From JBFLVN01 sp040758475 (GTDB taxonomy: Bacteria > JAGRBM01), in the NCBI GenBank assembly GCA_040758475.1, contig JBFLVN010000144.1, forward strand, positions 1 through 9,287: DNA of 9,287 nt. Reading direction: 5' to 3'. Below are positions 1-5,783 of this stretch, piece by piece (positions within the stretch are counted from its first letter, which is position 1; each line of letters opens with the position of its first letter). The notes beneath the pieces were generated by a model. The model saw only the letters and a program-made list of their open reading frames with translations. It was not told the origin of the DNA and did no database searches. The position numbers and the translations under genes were made by a program.

Positions 1-108
1 GAGGCAGAGCCATTCAATGGCGCTCGTGGGGGATACGAGCCCCAGAATCCGCCCGTTTCCGAAAGCGGCGTGGGGGAACGTCGTCTGTTTGGCCGACATC
101 GCCGCCAT
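1..108 (-). CDS. GH15 glucoamylase/trehalase-like protein, N-terminal fragment (runs off left edge)
   Basis: Read on the minus strand from ATG at 108, an open frame of 36 codons continues off position 1. It contains FGNGRILGLVSP followed by AIEWLCL. This resembles the N-terminal signature of glycoside hydrolase family 15-type proteins (usual form roughly IGNGRxxALVSxxGSIDWLCxPRFDS), which precedes the (alpha/alpha)6 catalytic barrel. Known members hydrolyse alpha-glucosidic bonds, for example in trehalose, starch or glucan ends. An in-frame TGA lies at 117-115, so the start must be ATG 108 or ATG 99. A GAGG at 113-116 precedes ATG 108 by 4 bases, and ATG 99 would have more usual spacing. The catalytic part is outside the window, so substrate and activity cannot be judged. 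The gene is divergent from the MarR-family gene at 245, which makes that regulator a candidate controller. Family assignment rests on about 20 residues. Confidence 0.6.
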   Translation of the reverse strand, partial: MAAMSAKQTTFPHAAFGNGRILGLVSPTSAIEWLCL

Positions 109-133
109 AGCGCCTCAAAGCCGTCTTTCGGTT

Positions 134-162
134 CTATTATTTTGAGTACAAATTGATTGCAA
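134..162 (-). promoter_or_regulatory. Candidate promoter for the GH15-like gene
   Basis: This is the only AT-rich patch in the 109-244 divergent gap. On the minus strand TTGCAA (162-157; 4 of 6 matches to TTGACA) lies 17 bases before TAATAG (139-134). An alternative -10 is AATAAT (141-136; 5 of 6), with a 15-base spacer. Transcription would start near 127, giving a leader of about 20 bases that carries GAGG. It is a prediction by eye and neither box is strong. Confidence 0.35.
142..162. promoter_or_regulatory. Imperfect dyad, candidate operator for the MarR-type regulator
   Basis: A 21-base imperfect dyad is centred at 152. The outer arms TTG (142-144) and CAA (160-162) and the inner CAAATTG (149-155) are symmetrical, which is 6 of 10 base pairs. 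Length and layout fit the short imperfect palindromes bound by MarR dimers. The site falls between the -35 and -10 boxes proposed for the divergent GH15-like gene, where a bound repressor would block the polymerase. The symmetry is modest and could be chance. Confidence 0.27.
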
Positions 163-244
163 CCGTTTATGCCCCGCTGGAAGGCCCCCTCGGGCCCTTG
201 ATCTTGCTTTTCTCTCCGATGATTCTTGGCGCCTGGAGCCTTTC

Positions 245-712
245 GTGAAAAAGACCAAGCCTTACGTCCCGCCCGCCGGCATCGACCTGGGCGAGCCGCT
301 CGAGTTCATGCGCCTCCTGTGGGCCGTGGACCACGCGCTTCAATCCCGCTCCAAGAAGATGGCGGCCACCCTGGGCGTCACGAGCGTGCAGCGCATCGCC
401 ATCCGGATCATCGGGAAGAAGCCCGGCATCTCGGCCAAGGAACTCTCCGAAACCCTCTGTCTGGACCCCAGCACCCTCACGGGCGTCCTAAGCCGCCTCG
501 AAAAAGCGAAGCTCATTCTGCGCAAAAGCGATCCAACTGACGCCCGCAAGGCGGTCCTCACCCTTACGCCGGCTGGAAAAAAGATCGACGCGGCCAAGAC
601 AGGGACGATTGAAGCCACCGTCCGGCGGCTCTTCGCCTCTATCCCGTCAATCAAGATCGGTGCTGCGAAAGAAGTCCTGGAAGCCTTGGGAGTAGCGCTG
701 GAAAGCGATTAG
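245..712 (+). CDS. MarR-family winged-helix transcriptional regulator
   Basis: This 155-residue protein has the usual length and layout of MarR proteins, which bind DNA as dimers and commonly release it on binding a small ligand. An N-terminal helical part (about 18-45) precedes a winged helix-turn-helix. The HTH spans about 62-91, with AKELSETLCLDPSTLTGVLS as helix 2, turn and recognition helix. The wing is at about 93-113, with DPTDARKAVLTLTPAG matching the family's D-x-x-D-x-R wing pattern and TPAG turn. The C-terminal dimerisation helices follow. The start is GTG at 245, chosen for the GGAG at 235-238, 6 bases upstream. Its TAG stop (710-712) overlaps the stop of the convergent gene at 709. 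It is divergent from the GH15-like gene, which it may regulate along with itself. The ligand is unknown and no cysteine-based oxidant sensor is evident (single Cys at about 72). Confidence 0.87.
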   Translation: MKKTKPYVPPAGIDLGEPLEFMRLLWAVDHALQSRSKKMAATLGVTSVQRIAIRIIGKKPGISAKELSETLCLDPSTLTGVLSRLEKAKLILRKSDPTDARKAVLTLTPAGKKIDAAKTGTIEATVRRLFASIPSIKIGAAKEVLEALGVALESD

Positions 713-1518
713 AAGACCGCCCCGAGCCCCACCGTGGGGCCGTGGATGGTTTCTTCCCCCAGTGTGAGCCAGCGGTAGTTCGTCCGGACGAAGACGTACC
801 GGAACGCGGGGTAACGAATCACGGCGGCCACCTGGTAATCCCCCAAGGCGTTGTTCCCGATTTCCGCCCAACGCAGATCGCTTTCCAATCCGATCGCGGG
901 ATAGGGATAAATCCCCACCGAAAGACCGGCCTGCATGCCTTCGTATTTTGAATTTCCGTCGAAAATCCGGCCGCCCATGGCCAGATCGAGCTTGAAGGTC
1001 CGGTGCATGGAAAAACGCCAAAGCCCTTCGATCGCCCACAATTCCAGCTCGTCATCGGGCGTTTCTTCCCGGTATCGAAGATATTCGAACCCCACGCCCA
1101 GAAACGCCCACCCCAGTTCCGTGCGGTTGCCAAACCCATGGACGTCGGCGTCCTGCACGCGCTCGTAAAATCCATCGGTTCGCGCATAAGGGACGACAAA
1201 GTCGCCGGGCTTTCTCACCTCTCGCGTGTATTGAACCGTTGCCTTGCTGGCTTCAATAAAAATGTACGCAACGGCACAGGGGATAATGTCTCCCAACCCA
1301 TCCACGCAATCCCCATCAGAATCGTGGTCACCGGAATAATAAGAACCGCCACTCCCACCGCTAGAGCCACTATTTCCGCCCCCTCCTCCGCCACTGCTCC
1401 CACCACCACTCCCCGCACCGCCCTCGAAATCATCGAGCTTGCCGGCGCGGGCAGTAGAACTGACGAAAAGAAAAAGCAGGAGAAAAAAAGAAAAGAAACG
1501 GCTGGAGGCGGACTTCAT
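709..1518 (-). CDS. Secreted Gly/Ser-rich protein with probable outer-membrane beta-barrel domain, unknown function
   Basis: I do not recognise this 269-residue protein. It opens with a clear signal peptide: a basic start, a very hydrophobic Phe/Leu core at about 8-19, and a likely cleavage after ARA at 25. A low-complexity Gly/Ser stretch follows at about 33-59, then an acidic stretch DHDSDGDCVDG (64-74) that resembles a D-x-D-x-D-G calcium loop and carries one of two cysteines (71 and 81). From about 90 to the end it alternates aromatic/hydrophobic and polar residues in short strands joined by turns. It ends in GLGAVF, and a C-terminal Phe is typical of outer-membrane barrel proteins. ATG 1518 is chosen because it overlaps the guaA stop (ATGA, 1518-1515), suggesting translational coupling; GTG 1524 would add two residues. 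The gene is probably last in a guaB-guaA operon. The barrel call is inferred from composition and the C-terminus. Confidence 0.62.
   Translation of the reverse strand: MKSASSRFFSFFLLLFLFVSSTARAGKLDDFEGGAGSGGGSSGGGGGGNSGSSGGSGGSYYSGDHDSDGDCVDGLGDIIPCAVAYIFIEASKATVQYTREVRKPGDFVVPYARTDGFYERVQDADVHGFGNRTELGWAFLGVGFEYLRYREETPDDELELWAIEGLWRFSMHRTFKLDLAMGGRIFDGNSKYEGMQAGLSVGIYPYPAIGLESDLRWAEIGNNALGDYQVAAVIRYPAFRYVFVRTNYRWLTLGEETIHGPTVGLGAVF
1336..1422 (-). repeat. Low-complexity Gly/Ser-coding stretch
   Basis: On the minus strand this stretch encodes about 27 residues that are almost only Gly and Ser, including a run of six glycines, at residues 33-59 of the gene at 709-1518. It reads as a flexible linker between the signal peptide and the acidic Cys-containing segment. 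GGN/AGN codon slippage could make its length vary between strains. Confidence 0.7.
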
Positions 1519-3062
1519 TCCCACTCGATCGTCCCCGGCGGCTTGCTCGTGATGTCGTAGACGACGCGGTTGATGCCGCGGACTTCGTTGATAATCCGGT
1601 TAGCGACTTTTCCGAGGAGATCGTAGGGAAGGCGGGCCCAATCGGCCGTCATGGCGTCGTCGCTCGTGACGGCCCGGATGGCGCAGACGCTCTCGTAGGT
1701 CCGCTCGTCCCCCATGACGCCGACGGTCTGCACGGGGAGGAGGACGGCAAAACTCTGCCAGAGCTTTTCGTAGAGGCCGGCCGCGCGGATTTCTTCGTCC
1801 AGAATCTTATCGGCCCTCCGGACGAGATCGAGGCGCTTCGGGGTAATTTCCCCAAGGACACGGATCGCAAGCCCCGGCCCCGGAAAGGGCTGGCGCCAGA
1901 GGATATCTCGGGGCATGCCGAGCTTTTCGCCGACGGCGCGCACTTCGTCTTTGAAGAGTTCCCGGAGGGGCTCGATGAGTTTGAGATTCATCTTTTCGGG
2001 CAACCCCCCCACGTTGTGGTGGGTCTTGATGACCACGGAGGGGCCTTTGACGGAGACCGATTCGATCACGTCGGGGTAGAGCGTCCCTTGCACGAGGAAA
2101 TCGGCGCCGCCCAGCTTTTTCGCTTCTTCGTCGAAAACGTCGATGAAGGTATTGCCGATGATCTTCCGTTTCTTTTCGGGATCGGAAACGCCCGTGAGGC
2201 GATCGAGGAAAACCCCGCCCGCGTGGACGACCGAAAGCTTCATGTGGAACGAGTCCCGGAACGCTTTTTCGACTTGCTCGGTTTCGCCCGCGCGCATGAT
2301 CCCGGCGTCCACGTAGATGCAATGGAGCCGGTCACCGATGGCTTTGTGGACGAGCACGGCGGCCACGGAGGAATCGACACCCCCCGAAAGGCCGCAAATG
2401 GCCCGCCCCGTGGGGCCGACCTGTTCCCGGATCGCCGCTACGGTGCGGTCCACGAAGCTCTCCGGGGTCCAGGTGCCCGAAAGGCCGCAGACCCCTTTTA
2501 CGAAATTCGAAAGGATCTTCTTTCCGTCGTCCGTGTGAGCGACTTCCGGATGGAACTGGACGGCGAAGACCTTCTTGCTTTCGTGGACGATGGCGGCGAG
2601 CGGTGAATTGGACGTATGGGCGATGCGCCGGAAACCCGCGGGGAGCCTCGAAATCCGGTCGCCGTGGCTCATCCAGACGCGGGTTTGGCGGGGAAGGCCC
2701 GAAAAGAGCGCGCCGGGTTCATCGATTTCCAGGATGGCGTGGCCGTATTCCCGGTGGTCGGAGTGTTCGACCTGGCCGCCCAGGATGTGGGTCATCATCT
2801 GAAGGCCGTAGCAAATGCCGAGCACGGGAACGCCCAGGTCGAAAATCTCCCGGCCCACGAGCGGCGCCCCCTCCCGGTCCACGGAGGCGGGAGAACCGGA
2901 CAGAATGATCCCTTGGGGAGAGAATTTTCGGACTTCGTCGAGCGGCGTCGAGTAAGGCTTTATCTCGCAGTAGACTTTCATCTCCCGGACGCGGCGCGCG
3001 ATGAGCTGCGTCACCTGGGAGCCGAAATCGAGAATTAAAATTTTTTCGTCGGCGGTCGTCAT
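1515..3062 (-). CDS. guaA: GMP synthase (glutamine-hydrolysing)
   Basis: GuaA makes GMP from XMP, ATP and glutamine in the cytoplasm, the last step of guanine nucleotide synthesis. At 515 residues it is the normal two-domain length. The N-terminal class I glutamine amidotransferase domain (about 8-195) has LDFGSQ, the nucleophile elbow GICYG with Cys84, and HPEV giving His171 and Glu173, so the triad is complete. The ATP pyrophosphatase domain (about 200-395) has the P-loop SGGVDSS (226-232). The C-terminal dimerisation domain holds QPFPGPGLAIR (391-401) and ends in KPPGTIEWE, the conserved XMP-binding tail. The start is ATG 3062, 18 bases after the guaB stop. No strong Shine-Dalgarno site is visible there, so translation may depend on coupling to guaB. 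The TGA stop overlaps the start of the downstream secreted-protein gene. All key residues are present. Confidence 0.98.
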   Translation of the reverse strand: MTTADEKILILDFGSQVTQLIARRVREMKVYCEIKPYSTPLDEVRKFSPQGIILSGSPASVDREGAPLVGREIFDLGVPVLGICYGLQMMTHILGGQVEHSDHREYGHAILEIDEPGALFSGLPRQTRVWMSHGDRISRLPAGFRRIAHTSNSPLAAIVHESKKVFAVQFHPEVAHTDDGKKILSNFVKGVCGLSGTWTPESFVDRTVAAIREQVGPTGRAICGLSGGVDSSVAAVLVHKAIGDRLHCIYVDAGIMRAGETEQVEKAFRDSFHMKLSVVHAGGVFLDRLTGVSDPEKKRKIIGNTFIDVFDEEAKKLGGADFLVQGTLYPDVIESVSVKGPSVVIKTHHNVGGLPEKMNLKLIEPLRELFKDEVRAVGEKLGMPRDILWRQPFPGPGLAIRVLGEITPKRLDLVRRADKILDEEIRAAGLYEKLWQSFAVLLPVQTVGVMGDERTYESVCAIRAVTSDDAMTADWARLPYDLLGKVANRIINEVRGINRVVYDITSKPPGTIEWE

Positions 3063-3080
3063 CGGCGCAACCAGTGGTGC

Positions 3081-4556
3081 TTACCCTTCGAGCTGATAGT
3101 TGGGCGCTTCGCGGGTGATGATGACGTCGTGGACGTGGCTTTCCTTGAGCCCCGCCGAGGTGATCCGGACGAACCGGGCCCGGCGCCTTAGCTCCGGAAG
3201 ATTTTCCGCCCCGAGGTAACCCATTCCGCTACGAAGCCCGCCGACGAGTTGGAAAACCGTATTGGCGAGCGGCCCCTTGTAGGGAACGCGCCCTTCAATC
3301 CCTTCGGGAACGAGCTTGGCCGCCTCGACCCGCTCCTGGCCGTAGCGGTCCCGCGATCCTTCGGCCATGGCCGAGAGGGAGCCCATGCCCCGGTAGAGCT
3401 TGTAGGAACGGCCCTGGTAGAGGATCAAATCGCCCGGCGATTCGTCCGTTCCGGCAAGGAGATTCCCCACCATCACGGCTGCAGCGCCAGCCGCCAGGGC
3501 TTTCACCATGTCGCCAGAGAACTTGACGCCGCCGTCCGAAATGATCGTGCCGCCCAGGCGCTCGGCCATCTGGGCGCATTCCATCACGGCCGTGATCTGG
3601 GGAACGCCCACGCCCGCCACGATGCGTGTCGTACAGATGGACCCGGGACCCACGCCCACTTTGACGACGTTCGCCCCGGCGCTGATCAAATCTTTCACGC
3701 CTTCCGCCGTCGCCACGTTGCCGGCGACCAGCGGCAGATCGGAATAGCGCTTCCGCAGGAGGCGCACGGTATCGATCACCATCTTGGAATGGCCGTGGGC
3801 CGTGTCGACGACGAGGAGGTCGACGCCTGCTTTGACGAGCGCTTCGGCCCGCTCTTCCTTGTCCTTCCCAACGCCGACGGCCGCCGCGACACGGAGATGC
3901 CCTTGCTCGTCCTTGCAGGCATTGGGGTAGCGCTGGGTCTGGAGGACGTCCTTCACGGTCATGAGGCCGCAGAGTTTTCCGGTTTTGTCCACGAGCAGGA
4001 GTTTTTCGATCCGGTGCTCGTGCATGAGGGCCTGGGCTTTTTCGGGCGTGATTCCCGGCTGGGCGGAAATCACCTTCTTCGTCATCACCTGGGAGACTTT
4101 GACCGTGTCGCGCCGCTCGAACCGCAGGTCACGGGAGGTGAGGATTCCCTTGACGACCCCCTTGGCGTCCGTCACCGGAACGCCCGAGATGTCGTGCTTC
4201 TTCATGAGGCCCCGGGCCTCGGCCACGCTCTGCTCGGGCCGCACGGTCACGGGCTTTTCGATGACGACGCTCTCCGAAATCTTGACGCGCCGCACTTCCT
4301 CGGCCTGATCCTTGACGGAGAGGTTCTTGTGAACGACGCCCATTCCCCCTTCGCGGGCCATGGCGATGGCCGTACGGGATTCGGTGACCGTATCCATGGC
4401 CGCCGAAATCACCGGGATGTTCAGGGTGAGGCGGGGCGTGAGCTGTGCCTTCGTCTCGACCTGCGTCGGGAGCACTTCGCTCTTCTGGGGGAGAAGGAGG
4501 ACGTCATCGAAAGTGAGCGCCTCCGGAATGGGAAAAGTCTTGGCTTCGCCGTTCAT
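3081..4556 (-). CDS. guaB: Inosine-5'-monophosphate dehydrogenase
   Basis: GuaB oxidises IMP to XMP with NAD+, the committed step towards GMP. The 491-residue product has the usual bacterial length. The N-terminal part starts the (beta/alpha)8 barrel (LTFDDVLLLPQ at 14-24, SAAMDTVTES at 51-60). A pair of CBS domains is inserted at about 95-205. The barrel resumes with the NAD-site DTAHGHS (251-257), the catalytic loop GPGSICTTR with Cys308, the IMP phosphate-site SDGG (340-343), YRGMGS (388-393) and the mobile-flap Arg404-Tyr405. Start choice: ATG 4556 has GGAAG at 4568-4564 with 7-base spacing and gives the family N-terminus. A GTG at 4601 would add 15 mostly Arg-rich residues across a leader hairpin and is rejected. 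It is first of a probable guaB-guaA-secreted-protein operon and is divergent from trpD. The CBS pair suggests allosteric control by purine nucleotides, known for this family. Confidence 0.98.
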   Translation of the reverse strand: MNGEAKTFPIPEALTFDDVLLLPQKSEVLPTQVETKAQLTPRLTLNIPVISAAMDTVTESRTAIAMAREGGMGVVHKNLSVKDQAEEVRRVKISESVVIEKPVTVRPEQSVAEARGLMKKHDISGVPVTDAKGVVKGILTSRDLRFERRDTVKVSQVMTKKVISAQPGITPEKAQALMHEHRIEKLLLVDKTGKLCGLMTVKDVLQTQRYPNACKDEQGHLRVAAAVGVGKDKEERAEALVKAGVDLLVVDTAHGHSKMVIDTVRLLRKRYSDLPLVAGNVATAEGVKDLISAGANVVKVGVGPGSICTTRIVAGVGVPQITAVMECAQMAERLGGTIISDGGVKFSGDMVKALAAGAAAVMVGNLLAGTDESPGDLILYQGRSYKLYRGMGSLSAMAEGSRDRYGQERVEAAKLVPEGIEGRVPYKGPLANTVFQLVGGLRSGMGYLGAENLPELRRRARFVRITSAGLKESHVHDVIITREAPNYQLEG

Positions 4557-4574
4557 GGACACACTTCCACATCG

Positions 4575-4596
4575 GCGCCGGAACGCATCCCGGCGC
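4575..4596 (-). promoter_or_regulatory. GC-only hairpin in the guaB leader
   Basis: GCGCCGG and CCGGCGC form a perfect 7-base-pair stem around an 8-base loop. It lies in the inferred guaB 5' leader and ends 6 bases before the GGAAG ribosome-binding site. No U tract follows, so it is not an intrinsic terminator. It does not match the purine riboswitch core. It could shape translation or mRNA stability, or bind a protein; the function is unknown. Confidence 0.5.
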
Positions 4597-4629
4597 AGCA
4601 CTGACTAGGTTTTTGAGGGGTTTGGCCGC

Positions 4630-4661
4630 TTAAAAGGACGGCTTCCATGGGCTCCTTTTAA
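4630..4661. repeat. Perfect 9-base inverted repeat over the guaB -10 box, operator candidate
   Basis: TTAAAAGGA (4630-4638) and TCCTTTTAA (4653-4661) are exact inverted copies separated by 14 bases that contain the palindrome CCATGG. The right arm includes the proposed guaB -10 box (4660-4655), and the inferred transcription start lies in the central segment. A dimeric protein bound here would occlude the guaB promoter. It is AT-rich within a GC-rich region, which makes chance less likely. The bound protein is unknown. If the promoter calls are right, the complete repeat is not transcribed in either direction from them, which favours a DNA site over an RNA hairpin. Confidence 0.55.
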
Positions 4662-4682
4662 TAGGTATTTCCGCGCTGTCAA
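4655..4682 (-). promoter_or_regulatory. Probable sigma70-type promoter of guaB
   Basis: On the minus strand a perfect TTGACA (4682-4677) lies 16 bases before TAAAAG (4660-4655; 4 of 6 matches to TATAAT). Transcription would start near 4648 and give a leader of about 92 bases with a strong hairpin before the guaB ribosome-binding site. This is the best promoter-like sequence in the window. Confidence 0.6.
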
Positions 4683-4698
4683 GGAGCGCCCGGAGCCG

Positions 4699-4730
4699 TT
4701 CGCACCCATCGCGCGCGCGCGGTATATACC
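4699..4730 (+). promoter_or_regulatory. Candidate trp operon promoter
   Basis: TTCGCA (4699-4704; 4 of 6 matches to TTGACA) lies 18 bases before TATATA (4723-4728). The latter sits within the perfect 10-base palindrome GGTATATACC (4721-4730). The spacer includes a (CG)6 run at 4710-4721. Transcription would begin near 4735, leaving a leader of only about 30 bases. The -35 box is weak, and the palindrome may also serve as a repressor site. Confidence 0.4.
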
Positions 4731-4733
4731 CGG

Positions 4734-4751
4734 CCCGGCGCATTTGCCGGG
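4734..4751 (+). promoter_or_regulatory. Hairpin in the trpD leader next to the ribosome-binding site
   Basis: CCCGGC (4734-4739) and GCCGGG (4746-4751) form a perfect 6-base-pair stem with a 6-base loop. The right arm shares its GGG with the only Shine-Dalgarno-like sequence before trpD, GGGAAAG (4749-4755 region), 9 to 10 bases from the ATG. It could partly mask ribosome binding. There is no U tract, no Trp-codon leader peptide and no T-box core. Confidence 0.4.
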
Positions 4752-4763
4752 AAAGCGCGCGTT

Positions 4764-5783
4764 ATGCCCCCCTTCCCCCCTCTGCTTGGAAAAGTCACCC
4801 GCGACGAGGACCTCTCCGAAACCGAGATGACGGACTTCCTCGACGCCGTCGCGGGGCAGACGCTCAGCCCCGCGCAGATCGGGGGAATGCTGGCGGCCCT
4901 TTCCGCAAAGGGGCCTTCGTCCCATGAGATCGCGGCGGCCGTCAAATTCCTCCGGCGCCACCTCATCCCCGTCAAGACGAAGCGCAAGGACCTCCTCGAT
5001 ACCTGCGGCACGGGGGGAGACGCCTCCGGCACCTTCAACATCTCGACCGTAGTCGCCTTCGTCGCCGCAGGAGCGGGTGCCGCTGTCGCCAAGCACGGGA
5101 ACCGGGCGGCCAGTTCCAAATCCGGCTCGGCCGACGTGCTGGAAGTCCTCGGTATCAAAATCGACCTGCCACCCGAAAAAGTGGCCGCCTGCATCGACGA
5201 AGTAGGGATCGGGTTCCTCTATGCCCCCGCCTTCCATCCCGTGATGAAGCACGTGGGCGCCGTGCGCAAGGAACTGGGCATCAAAACCATCTTCAATCTC
5301 GCCGGGCCGCTTTCCAATCCGGCGGGCGCGAAACGGCAACTTATCGGCGTCTACGACCGGCGGCTCGTGGGAGTGGCGGCCCAAGCCCTCCACGAACTGG
5401 GAGCCGAACGGGCCATGGTCGTCTGCGGTCACGACGGATTGGACGAGATCACGCTCACGACCCAGACGGAGGTCGCGGAGCTTAAAAACGGCGCGGTCGA
5501 GAAAAAGACGTTCGACCCGGAAAGCCTGGGGCTTCTCTATTGCGAACCCAAGTCGCTTCTGGGCGGGACGCCCCAGGAAAACGCCCAGATCGCCATCGAC
5601 ATTCTGGAAGCGAAAAAGATGACCCCCAAGCGGAGCATTGTCGAAATAAACGCCGCAGCGGCCCTTTACGTCGCGGGAATCGGCAAGGATCTTTCCGAAT
5701 CCCTCCGCCTCGCGCAGGGCTCGATCGACACGGGAGCCGCCTGGGGCAAACTCGAAAAACTGCGGGAATTCACGAATTCCTAA
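4764..5783 (+). CDS. trpD: Anthranilate phosphoribosyltransferase
   Basis: TrpD joins anthranilate to PRPP, giving phosphoribosylanthranilate and pyrophosphate, the second step of the tryptophan branch. The 339-residue product matches the stand-alone form, with no TrpG glutaminase domain fused. An N-terminal helical domain (about 1-70) precedes the PRPP-binding DTCGTGGD (79-86). Also present are FNIST (91-95), KHGNR (110-114), and an anthranilate-side Arg168 before GPLSNPA (181-187). HDGLDE (223-228) supplies the Asp227-Glu228 pair used for magnesium. ATG 4764 is the only sensible start; GGGAAAG upstream is a weak ribosome site partly within a hairpin. It is first in the plus-strand trp cluster, and trpC follows after 5 bases. 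The gene is divergent from guaB. trpE and trpG are not adjacent, so anthranilate must be supplied from genes elsewhere. Confidence 0.97.
   Translation: MPPFPPLLGKVTRDEDLSETEMTDFLDAVAGQTLSPAQIGGMLAALSAKGPSSHEIAAAVKFLRRHLIPVKTKRKDLLDTCGTGGDASGTFNISTVVAFVAAGAGAAVAKHGNRAASSKSGSADVLEVLGIKIDLPPEKVAACIDEVGIGFLYAPAFHPVMKHVGAVRKELGIKTIFNLAGPLSNPAGAKRQLIGVYDRRLVGVAAQALHELGAERAMVVCGHDGLDEITLTTQTEVAELKNGAVEKKTFDPESLGLLYCEPKSLLGGTPQENAQIAIDILEAKKMTPKRSIVEINAAAALYVAGIGKDLSESLRLAQGSIDTGAAWGKLEKLREFTNS
5765..5780. repeat. Inverted repeat at the trpD/trpC junction
   Basis: GGAATTCACGAATTCC is a perfect 7-base inverted repeat around AC and ends right at the trpD stop codon. It encodes the last residues of TrpD (EFTNS) and lies 8 bases before the trpC start, where no clear ribosome-binding site exists. 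A hairpin would need to lose the innermost pairs to make a loop. It may be chance in coding sequence. Confidence 0.35.

Noticed and set aside
183..213. Hairpin GGCCC/GGGCC (183-196) followed by a T-rich stretch as a terminator
   Set aside because: The stem is only 5 base pairs, the T tract is interrupted and starts several bases later, and it lies in the leader of the MarR gene with no plus-strand gene upstream in the window.
1003..1560. 185-codon plus-strand open frame opposite the secreted-protein gene
   Set aside because: The opposite strand encodes a coherent signal peptide, linker and strand-rich domain coupled to guaA, while this frame has no recognisable features and overlaps the guaA end.
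4557..4601. Fifteen-residue N-terminal extension of guaB from GTG 4601
   Set aside because: It is Arg-rich, unlike IMP dehydrogenases, spans a leader hairpin, and ATG 4556 has a well-spaced GGAAG.
3249..4604. 451-codon open frame on the plus strand, antisense to guaB
   Set aside because: It lies opposite a full IMP dehydrogenase with all motifs; its His/Gly/Arg-rich product has no recognisable family and is expected from GC-rich codon bias.
4557..4654. Purine riboswitch in the guaB leader
   Set aside because: The conserved core sequences of purine riboswitches are not visible; only a simple GC hairpin is.
4648..4662. Tiny frame ATG GGC TCC TTT TAA as a trp leader peptide
   Set aside because: It has no Trp codons and no following attenuator-like hairpin with a U tract.
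4605..5432. 275-codon minus-strand open frame antisense to trpD
   Set aside because: It covers the trpD coding region and its promoter area, shows no family motif, and trpD is unambiguous.
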